Shown here in pieces: positions 1 to 9,400 of a DNA stretch of 24,753 bases (its first letter is position 1; each line of letters starts with the position of its first letter). Origin of the DNA: Pseudomonadota bacterium (GTDB lineage: Bacteria > Pseudomonadota > Gammaproteobacteria > Acidithiobacillales > Acidithiobacillaceae); the NCBI GenBank assembly GCA_021839095.1, contig JAKCBU010000002.1, positions 1 through 24,753 on the forward strand, given 5' to 3'. The position numbers and the translations under genes were made by a program. The notes under the pieces are model-generated. The model was not told where the DNA came from. It searched no databases and worked only from the letters and a program-made list of their open reading frames with translations.

Positions 1-95
1 AGTATCGAAAGTGAGCAGTTTGTCGCCACACTCCCGGCGCTAGGCTTGTCTGCGACAGAATGACGCGATGTTGCACCCGTTGTTGGGCTTTCTGG

Positions 96-139
96 GGGAG
101 CGATAGACGCTGGTCAATGCCCCAACGTCACATGCTCCC
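96..139. repeat. 6-bp inverted repeat GGGAGC/GCTCCC
   Basis: GGGAGC at 96-101 is matched by its exact reverse complement GCTCCC at 134-139, with a 32-base spacer. The arms are short and the spacing long, so chance is a real possibility. It is listed because it opens the run of dyads in the leader. Confidence 0.3.
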
Positions 140-198
140 GTAAGCTATCTGCTGCCCCCCCTGTTTTTTACACCCACAACGTGTTGCGCAAAGGGAGC

Positions 199-239
199 CC
201 GCCGCAAAATCCGTGGCTGGTAGTCCACAGAAACGGCGG
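199..239. repeat. Nested inverted repeat (hairpin candidate)
   Basis: CCGCCG at 199-204 pairs perfectly with CGGCGG at 234-239. Inside it, GTGG at 213-216 pairs with CCAC at 225-228, so the 41-base segment can fold as a two-part hairpin on either strand. There is no T-tract immediately after it on the + strand, so it is not a standard intrinsic terminator. A structured RNA leader or a protein/relaxase recognition site are alternatives; neither is shown by sequence alone. Confidence 0.4.
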
Positions 240-288
240 CCAAATTCAACCAACACCATAAAACCAACGATTTGAACATAAGATTTCT

Positions 289-334
289 CCAATTTCCGAG
301 GCTTCCAATACCTCTACTGGACTATGGAAATTGG
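289..334. repeat. 9-bp inverted repeat CCAATTTCC/GGAAATTGG
   Basis: CCAATTTCC at 289-297 and GGAAATTGG at 326-334 are exact reverse complements separated by 28 bases. The spacer contains a small inner dyad, GAGG at 298-301 with CCTC at 311-314. A 9-bp perfect dyad of this spacing about 130 bases upstream of the giant gene suits a dimeric regulator or an RNA hairpin. No family of binding site is recognised. Confidence 0.45.
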
Positions 335-363
335 GGAACTCGCAGCCGACGCATTTTGTAACG

Positions 364-380
364 ATCCCTCAACGAGGGGT
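364..380 (+). repeat. Short hairpin in the leader of the giant gene
   Basis: ATCCCTC (364-370) and GAGGGGT (374-380) can pair over seven positions, including one G-T wobble, around a three-base AAC loop. It is immediately followed by the GCCGGG arm of the next inverted repeat, so the two could form stacked or alternative stems. It lies 80 bases before the start codon of the giant ORF and may affect its expression. It could be an attenuator element, but no T-tract follows directly. Confidence 0.4.
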
Positions 381-422
381 GCCGGGCGTACCAAACGCAA
401 AGTAAAAAGGTTTTTTCCCGGC
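381..422 (+). repeat. Inverted repeat GCCGGG/CCCGGC enclosing A- and T-tracts
   Basis: GCCGGG at 381-386 is the exact reverse complement of CCCGGC at 417-422. The 30-base interior contains AAAAAGGTTTTTT, which can itself form a small A/T hairpin, so the segment could fold as a larger composite stem just upstream of the translation start. The T-tract at 411-416 lies inside the structure rather than after it, which argues against a simple intrinsic terminator. Confidence 0.4.
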
Positions 423-425
423 ATA

Positions 426-439
426 AGGTAGGCATACCT
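426..439. promoter_or_regulatory. Imperfect 14-bp palindrome before the RBS (possible operator)
   Basis: AGGTAGGCATACCT reads the same on both strands at 12 of 14 positions. It lies just upstream of the purine-rich ribosome binding site of the giant gene, where a bound repressor could block transcription or a structured RNA could affect initiation. The regulatory role is inference from symmetry and position only. Confidence 0.35.
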
Positions 440-444
440 CAACA

Positions 445-453
445 CGAGAGAGG
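445..453 (+). promoter_or_regulatory. Ribosome binding site of the giant ORF
   Basis: The purine run GAGAGAGGA ends six bases before the ATG at 460 and supports that codon as the start of the 6,808-residue frame. No other in-frame ATG close by has a better placed Shine-Dalgarno sequence. Confidence 0.6.
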
Positions 454-459
454 ACACCC

Positions 460-3400
460 ATGCCGACCGAATCACCCCTGACTGTGGCGGATGTGCGAGC
501 CGAATTGACGGCTTTCTGCCGCGAATATCCCGCCATCGCCCGCAGTGGTGTACGCTTACTGGTACGTGAAACTGAACAGGAGATTTACGATGTCCTCTAC
601 CCCGAAGGGACCGCCACCTACGGACGATCCGGATGTGCCTATTTTCATCACCGATCCATCCTTTCGGTTGCCACACGAGGATTGGGAACTCTGGAGGCAA
701 AGGACCAAGGCGAACGACGCAGCGGATATGTTCGTGAAATCCTTGGTCGAGTCGGGTTTCAAACTTTCGGAGCACGGGACCGTGAGAGTCTTGCAGGACT
801 CCTCATTCGATCCAGAGAAGCTCCAGGAATAAAAACGCTTTGGCAGGATGCCGAAGCACGTTACCCGCTGGCTTCCCCCGAGGAACTGGTATCGGAAGTC
901 TGGTCTTTGGCCATGGTTCTGGCAGACCGAAAAACGCATTTCAGCCCGCCAGAACTCGGCGCCAGAACGTGGCAATGGCTCCAGAGTACGCAGGCAAGCA
1001 CCCTCACGGGTAGCGAACTCGAAGTGCTCACAGACTGGGTGCGGGCGGGCCTTGCCGATGGGTCCCGACTGGTTCAGAAAGGCTTGCTGACCACTACGGT
1101 CGATCAGGAGGTCGCGCGCTTCCTGCAGGACTATCCCGGTGCCGCAACGCTGCAATTTGTGGTGGTCGAAAAACAGGAGGATTTGTTTCATGGAAGATTC
1201 AGCGAAGCCGAAGCAGGAAACATCACGGGTGCGTATTTTGCAGCCCGGAGAACAGTTGGATTGGGAGCCGCCGCTTTTCGTGACGAAAGCGGCGTCCAGC
1301 GAGGACTTCGCCACGAAGTGCTCGGACATTATGGCCTTAATACGTTCCCTGCAGCAGAAAAACAGGGAATCCTCACCGGAATAGCCGAAACGCGGAACGA
1401 TCCGGCATGGGCGGCCTTATGGCGTAACGTCGATGCCTATTATCCGCAACTGACGGAACTCGGTCGGGCCGAGGAACTCTATGCCCTGATGGCGGAAACC
1501 ATCGAAACGGTCCCGCAAGCGGCACTGGTGGACCGGGGCCAGGCGGTTCATGCCGCGATCATGGCGGATACGGCGCACGCGCTCCAGATCGCGGATGTCT
1601 GGCATCTGGCCGCATGGACGGCCCATGGCCTGCATCTTGGGAACCGGACGCAGCAGAATTTCCCGGCTACGGATCATGCGCAGTTCCAGATCGAGCAGGA
1701 ATCCCTGCAGATGCTTCCCAATGATCTCGGGGGTTATGATCTGACCCTGCCGGTCGAGGATGCGGTATCCGGCAGCGATCATCGGGCGGCGGCACAGGCG
1801 GAAGCCCTGGCGCGCGACGCCTTGCTGGCCTTGCCGGACCCCCGCATTACGCGCATCGCCGTACCGGTGCAGGTGCAAGAGTTCCGCAGCTTCTGGTATT
1901 ACCAACCCTCACAGATCCTGCCCGATTGGACCCATCACGCAGGCATCGCACAAGGAGACACCAATGACCGCAACAACACCGCAAACGCCGCCGGAGCCCA
2001 GCCCACTGGGGATCGAGATTCTCGACCGGGACAGCAACCGGCCGCTGCCCCTTTGGGAGGACGATCAGGTGCAGAAAAGCTGCCCGGTGAACGTGCCGGT
2101 GGAAGCATGGCAGACCTTCCTGCGCAGGGCGCGGGAAACCTGGGAGGCGCTGGAGGACGATTATTCGGAAACGGAGGAACGGCAGGCGGAAATGAGCCGC
2201 TGGCTGGAACAAAACCAGCCGGAGCCGATCACGCTGAGCGAACGCATCCAGACGCGGGAACAGCAAATATACGACCAGATGCGGCTGTACATGGACGAGA
2301 ACGCGGATTACAGCGAGAAGACGGGGGAGCGCACGCTCCCCAGGGAAGCGCTGCCGGAGTTTCGGACTTACGAGACCCACCTGACCTGGCTGCAGCGTCG
2401 CCGGGAAGAACTCTGGAAACCTTCGGAGCCGGAACTGCAGGAGCTGGATCGCAGTCTCTGGGTGGCGGAGAACCTGTGGCAGGATCGGGCGAGCCCGGAG
2501 CCGGAGATCGAGGATCGTCTGTGGGACGAAGTGATGGTTCTGGAAACGGTGATGATGGCGCGGCATCCGTTGTAAGCGTCGCAGACCATGATCTGCGGAA
2601 GTATTCCATTGAGCGGGCAGCATCAGTGCTTTGGGCGCAGGGGAGTGCAGGTCACGCGCGCAATTTCGTGCGGCAGAAGGATGGAGCGGACCAGCGCGGG
2701 CGGAACCAGAAGGCCAGAGACAATATTCAGGCCATTCGCCTCATCAAGGAATGCGCACGGGCCAACCGCTTTCCGACCGAGGAAGAACGCGAAAAAATAG
2801 CCCTGTTTTATGGATTTGGGGGGATTCCCCAAGCCTTTCCACGTCCCGATGGCAGTATCGCCAAAGGTTGGGACAGCATCGTTCGGGAATTGGAATTGGT
2901 GACCACCCCCGAGGAGTATGCGGCCATCCGGCGCAGCATCATCGATGCGCAATATACATCGGATGAAGTGGTCGAACTCCTGTGGGCCGGCGTGCTCCGG
3001 ATGGGGTTGGCCGATGCCATCAGCCAGACGGACCATACGTTCAACATTCTCGAACCCTCCATGGGATCGGGCGTGTTTTTCGCGCTGATGCCTGACGAGC
3101 TGCAAGCTAACGCGGTTGTCGATCGACGCGGCATCGAAATGGACCCGATATCGGCTACGGTAGCCAAAGTCCTTTTCCCCGAGGACAAGATTACCCAGTC
3201 CCCCTTCCAGCGGGTTCACCTGCGCCGTCCGGTGGATCTGGTCATCGGGAATCCGCCCTTTGGCGGCCAGAAACTGCTGGACATGCGGCGTCCGGATTTG
3301 ACGCGGGTGGCACCGAACACGCATGGATTTTTTTTCGCCAAGAGTCTCGATGCGCTCAACCCCGGTGGCATGGCCGTCATGGTGGTCTCCTATTATCTGC

Positions 3401-6400
3401 TCGATGCGGATCGCCCGGAGAATCGGGCGTTTCGCCAGTGGATGCATCGTCATGCGGAATTGTTGCATGCCGTGCGCCTACCGTTTACCGCCTTGGCGAA
3501 AACGGCCTTTACGCATGTGGTCGCCGATCTGATCGTCTTGCGCAAGCGGCCCGAGGTATTGCCGGTCGACACGCCGGACCCGGTTTGGATCGACGGGCAG
3601 GTACCGCTCAGGGCCACCTACGAAGGCCAGACAATCCATGCCAACGGCTGGTTCGCCGCGCACGAGGACCTCATTCTGGGGACCCCCAGCTTGACGGGGG
3701 CCATGTACGGATTGGTGGGCCGATTCACGGTGGAGCCCTTTGCGAATTCGTCACTGGAGGTCTTGCTCAACGAGCGTTTCGTGCAGCGCCTGCCCCAGGA
3801 CGGCTGGGGTCAATGGCAGCCGCAGGAGGTGGTCCTGGAAGCCGCACCCTTGCCCGAGGTGGACCGGGAATCGGTGGGGCGGGTGCAGCCCTACGGCTAT
3901 TTCGTGGTACCCGAGTCTGCCAACGCGGTGCTCGTTGAACAGTATGGCGTCACCCTCAGTGGCCTGCAGATCGGAAGACGCTTGCCGGATGATGAGGATG
4001 GCCGCTTCGTTTACGATCTGCTCAACGAGGCCAATGGCAAACACTTTCTGCGTTTGGCCGGCATGATTGCGCTGCGGGATATGGCGCAGGAATTGCTGGA
4101 AGGTCAGATGTCGGATGGGCGCTCGGATGCCGAGCTGGCCCGGCTCAGGGCACGTCTGAATCAGCATTATGATGATTTTCGCAAGCGCTTCGGATGCCTG
4201 AACGCACCGGCCAATGCCCGCCTCCTGCGTGGCGATCCCGGGTCGGCGGTGGTGATGGGGCTGGAACGGGATTATGACAAAGGGGTGTCCCGCGATCTGG
4301 CCCAGAAAACCGGGGAAGCGCCGCGCAAGCCCTCTGCAGAAAAATCCGATTTGTTCAAAAAGCGCACCCAGTTCCCCATTCGTCCCGTGGAACAGGCCGA
4401 CAATGCGAAGGATGCGCTGTTTGTCAGCCTCGCGGAGACCGGCTCGATTCAGTGGCCTCGCATTCTGCGGCTGACGGGCAAGGACTGGGAAAGCATCGCC
4501 GCCGATCTGGATCTGGAAACGCCCCATGCGCTCGCTTTCGAGACGGAGGAAGGGGCCTGGGAAGAACGCTCCGCGTTTCTGTCTGGCGATATCCTCAGCA
4601 AGATCGAAGCTATTGAAAAGGCACTGCGCGACCAGAGCGTTCCGGAAGGACGCCAGCGCTCGTTGCGGGCGAGTGTGGACGCCCTGCGCGGCATCAAACC
4701 CAAGGCGATCCCGGCAGAGATGGTGACCGTTCACCCCGGCGCTCCCTATCTGGATGTGGAGAGCGTGTTGGCCTTCCTCCATAGTGTCGGCATCGAAAAC
4801 AACGAGAGTGTGCAGTATCTGGAGTACACCGGGCAATGGCTGATCCGTGGTGTGTCTTCCGGTGCCGCAGCGCAAGCCTTTGAGACCAGTGTGCGCCCGC
4901 TGAACAAGCTGGTCGAGGATTTGTTCAATCATCGCTCGCCGATTATTTACATTTATCACGAGGATGGCACCAAAAGTGTGGATCAGGAAGGAACCGCTCT
5001 GGCCATAGAGAAGGTCAAGGCCCTGCGGGAACACTGGAATAGCTGGATACTGAGCGATCCGGAGCGCCTTCAGAGGATTGCCGATCTCTACAACGAGCGT
5101 TTCAACCGGCGGATCGAGCGTGAGTTTGATGGCCGGCATCTCACCCTGCCGGGTTCGTCGGCCACCATCAGTCTGCGGCCACATCAGAAAAACGCGGTGT
5201 GGCGGGCCTGCCAGAACAAGTCGGTGTTGTTTGACCACAAGGTGGGGGCGGGCAAGACCTTTGCCGCCATTGCGGCGGTGATGGAAAAGCGGCGCATGGG
5301 GCAGGCCCGCAAGCCCATCGTGACGGTACCCAACCATCTGGTGGGGCAGTGGGCGAGCGCCTGGATGACGCTGTACCCATCGGCGCGCATTCTGGTGGCC
5401 GATGAGCAGGACATGGATAGCCAGCACCGGCAGATATTTTTGGCTCAGGCGGCGTACAACGACTGGGATGCCGTGATTCTGTCCCATTCCGCATTCAAGA
5501 TGATCCCCGTTGATCCCGAATTTTACGAAGGGTATCTGGAGCGGGAAATGGGGCAGATCGACGCTCTTCTGGCGGCCATGCCCGACATCGACAAGATGAC
5601 GCTCAAGCAGATGGAAAAAATGCGCCAGTCCCTGCGGATGCGCATCGAGAGGATGCACGCCAAGGTCAATGGCAAACGGGATCAGGGCATGCTGACCTTC
5701 GGCGAGATCGGCTTCGACTATGTGGTCAACGACGAATCCCATACCCACAAGAACGTTCCGTACATGACCATGCTCAAGGGGGTGTCCGGACTGGGGAACC
5801 CCGAAGGTTCGGAGCGGGCGGAGGATATGCTGATCAAGGTCACCCAGGCGCGGGAATCGGGCGCGGGTGTCCTGTTTCTGACCGGCACACCGATCTCCAA
5901 CACCATTGCCGAAATGTATCTGTTGATGCGCTATCTGGCACCGGAGATTCTGGATCAGCAAAGGCTCTACTCGTTTGATGGCTGGGTCTCCACCTTCGCC
6001 ACGGTCAATGAGGAATTCGCCTTCACGCTGACCGGGCAATTCAAGAGCAAGAAGATCCTCTCCGAGTTCAATGACATTCCGACCCTGGTTGCGCAGTACA
6101 AGAGTTTTGCGGACATCATCGGCCAGCAGGACATCGACCGTCTGCTCAAGGCGGAGGGCCAGAAAGCCATACCCTTGCCGAAGATCCGGGGGGGCAAACC
6201 CCAGATCGTGACCTGCGAGATGAGTCCCGTGCAGCGGGCCATCGTGGGGGAGGAGGTCGGCGTCAATGAACTGGGCGAACCAGAATATGCGGAAGGCTCG
6301 ATTTTGTATCGCCTGGACCATCTGCCCAGCAGGCCGGGTCCCGGCAAGGACAACATGCTGGTCATCATCAATGACCTGAAAAAGGTCTCCCTCGATGCCC

Positions 6401-9400
6401 GCGCCTTCGATCCGGATGCGCCGGCATCGGAAACGGGCAAGATTGCGACCAGCGTGGAACAGATACGCGAGGTCTACGAGCGTTGGAACGCGGACCGGGG
6501 CGCCCAATTGGTGTTTCTCGATTTCTCCACCCCGAAAGGCAAAAAGGGCACGGTCTCTGCGGAAACGCGGGAGATCCTCGACCTGGTGGCCAAGGTCGAA
6601 GCCGGAGAAGAGGAAGAAGCCAGCGATGCCCAGCGTGCGGCGGCGGAACTGGCGGAAGAAAAACTGGCTCAATACGATCCCACGGAAGTGCAGGAAGCCC
6701 AGCGGGCGGCGCGCGGTCAGCAGGTGTGGAGCGCTTATGAGGATATCCGGGATCGTCTCATCGCATCGGGCATACCGGAATCCGAGATTGCCTTCATTCA
6801 CGATGCCAACACCGATCTGCGCAAGGAAGAACTGTTCAGTCGGGTGCGTGCGGGAGCGGTGCGCGTTTTGCTGGGCTCAACGGGTAAAATGGGACCGGGC
6901 ATGAACGTGCAGGATCGTCTGGTGGCGATTCATCATATTGATGTGCCCTATCGGCCTTCGGATGTCGAGCAACGCAACGGACGCATGCTTCGTCAGGGGA
7001 ACAAGCTGCTGGAGAAGTACGGCCATCTCGACGTCGATATTTTCTACTACGTCACCGAGAATAGCTCCGATGCCGGACTTTGGCAGATTCTTGAAACCAA
7101 GGACCAGTTCATCAACTCGATCCGCTTTGCGAGCGGGAGCCGTACCGTTGCCGATCCCGATGCGCAGGCGTTGGACCCGGCAGCGGTCAAAGCCATGGCG
7201 TCCGGTCATGAACTACTGATGGTGGAAGTCCCCCTAAGGGCGCGGTTACGCAATCTGGAGCGCCTGGAAAAAGCCTACAAGAATGAGAGATGGATACGCG
7301 ATAGCAATCTCGAGCGTACCGAAAAGAACATTGCGGAATATGAAGAACAGTTTCCGCGGTGGACACAGGATGCCGAAGCGGCGCGCACGCTGGAGGCGCA
7401 GTGGACCGCGCAACGAGAAGCGCTATCGGGCAAGGAGAAGATGCAGTACCAGTTTCGTGGTGCTGCCAGAGAACCTGTGGAAATCAACGAGATCGCGCGG
7501 GTCTCCGTGGAATCGCTGTTTGGTTATCAAGCCGGTGGCAGCGTAGACCTGGGCAATTTCGAAGGTTTCGACGTTGCCATCCGGCGGGACCGGAACGACC
7601 GGGAAAAGGTTTCTATCGACGTCTTTGGTCCCTCGAAAGCGGCCTATGAGGGTCAGACATTCATTCCCCTGCAAAACACCGATTACACCCAGCGCTTTCG
7701 CAACATCATTCGCGGCATCGCCAATTTTCTGGATGCCCGGAGCCAAAAACATGCTGAGGATCTCCAGAACGTGCGGGCCATGAAGGCAGAGAGCGGCAAC
7801 GAATTCCCGCGTTATGAAGAAATGGCCGTCGTGAGAGAGCAGCATCAGATCGCCGAAACCTTGATGCGGCTACGGGTACGCAAGTGGGACAGCATTGCCC
7901 ACACGCTGGAAACGCTGTCCACCACGCCAGAGGCGGTCGTCAAGGCGACGGACGTCACGGGTCTCGAAAGAACCGAGAACGGCCAGATAGCGGATATGGC
8001 GGCGTTTAAGGCGCTCCAGAAACAGGCGCACGAGAAGCTGCGCGCCGAGGCCCGTGAAAAGGCCCAGGAATACATCGACCGCGCCCGGATTGCCTTCGCG
8101 CGTCCGCCCCTTTTGCCGCACAACGTGGAGATACTGCTCAAGCTGGGGGTGACGGAGCAGGAGATTGATGCACTCAAAGCCGAACATGGCTATCAGGAAA
8201 CCGTAGAGATCGAGGCGGTCGAGGACGTGGAGATCGACATGCCCGAAGCGCCTCAAAACCGTATCGTGGATGCAGGGGACGATCCGGAAGTGGACCTTGT
8301 GGCAGCATCCCTACAGGAAGGCCCGGAAACGGCCCTGGAGGCGACGCCACCAATGGGTGCGGCAGTACCCGGCCCTGCGACGGCGGTCATGGCCCAGAAG
8401 GCGCCGGAGACCGCCTCTGAGTGGGAAGGGGCGCTGGCGGCAGATCCGGTGTTTACGTCCATGCCGGTGCGGCCCGCACGGGCAGAGCAGCCTTTGCCGA
8501 TAGGGATGACCATGGACCTGTTCGGGAATCTGCCGGATAACCTGCAGCCCAGTGCAGCCGTGGACATGGCGCCCCGGACTGCTGGAACCATGGACAGCAC
8601 CCAGTCCAGCGGCCCTCTGGCGCAGGACGCAGTGCCTGTGAGGCGCCTGCAATCCGTGCCGAAAAGCCTGCTGCCGTTCCTGGGCGGCCCCCAGAAAGGG
8701 GCCACGGAAACCGGATTACGGGGGCCGGACGGGGATTTCTTCGATGCCAAAATGCGCAGCCTGCAAACGCTGATCGAAACCATGCCCCGATCCTATGAAA
8801 CAGAGGGGCAGGGCGATCAGGCCATCGTTCATCTGCATTATTTTGGTGCGTCCAGCGACTGGTACCTCACCGAACTCGACAGCGACCCGGACCATGTCGG
8901 GCAGAGACAAGCCTTCGGGGTGGCCGATCTCGGTATGGGGTATCCCGAAATGGGCTATATCGACTTGCAGGAAGCCCTTCGTCTGGGAGCGGAACTCGAT
9001 TACCACTTCGAGCCGGTCAGTCTGCGGGCTTTGAAGCAAAAGCTCGGAATGCGCGTGCGGGATGCGGATCCCGCCCCCATCACTGCACCCGAAACCGCGC
9101 CGGAAGCCATCATGACCGAGGCATCGGCACCGGTGATGGTCGTGCCGGAATCCGTGGCGGCCATCGTCTCCACGGATCAGCGCGCCATGTGGGAATCCCT
9201 CTGGATGGAAGGGGACAATTCCGACCGGGAAGTCCTGCAGATGCATCTGCGTCGTCTGGAGCAATGGCTGCGTGCGCCGTTGCCGGTGACCGAAGCGGAG
9301 AAACAACGCCTCGACGGCCGGGCGGGGCTGGTGTTGCGTTCGGAAACTCAATCGCTGCATTGGTTCATAACGGGCCTGAATGCGGATCGAAGCACCGCGT

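Larger units (their letters stand above)
1..459. other. Non-coding leader rich in inverted repeats
   Basis: No convincing complete gene lies here. Frame 1 is open from the first base to a TGA at 61-63, giving a 20-residue tail (SIESEQFVATLPALGLSATE), which could be the C-terminus of an upstream gene but is too short to judge. From 64 to 459 I see a C-tract running into a T-tract (about 155-169), several inverted repeats (listed separately) and the ribosome binding site of the giant gene. I looked for a sigma70-type promoter and found no pair of boxes good enough to call. The concentration of dyads would suit an operator region, a transcription attenuator or a transfer/replication site, but the sequence alone does not decide between these. 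Confidence 0.6.

Noticed and set aside
154..170. C-tract followed by T-tract, possible intrinsic terminator
   Set aside because: I could not find a convincing GC-rich stem immediately before the T-tract; the arms of the nearby GGGAGC/GCTCCC dyad are short and far apart.
848..1090. Shifted-frame ORF between the two nested ORFs in the zincin region
   Set aside because: The product is Arg/Trp/Pro/Ser-rich with no plausible fold and no well-placed RBS, unlike its neighbours at 590 and 1190. I treat it as a shadow.
1847..2623. Antisense ORF opposite the nested 203-residue gene
   Set aside because: The product is Arg/His/Leu-rich and lacks a sensible start; the + strand frame from 1964 has far better codon character and an RBS.
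3751..6801. Antisense open frame of about 1,000 codons
   Set aside because: It lies opposite the methylase connector and helicase motifs, which are clearly coding on the + strand. The translation is rich in His, Arg, Leu and Gly, as expected of an antisense shadow of GC-rich codons, and has no recognisable domain or RBS.
7359..7649. Shifted-frame + strand ORF in the post-helicase region
   Set aside because: It is open for less than 300 bases, is Arg/Gly/Cys-rich, and lies where the giant frame encodes good coiled-coil sequence. No RBS.
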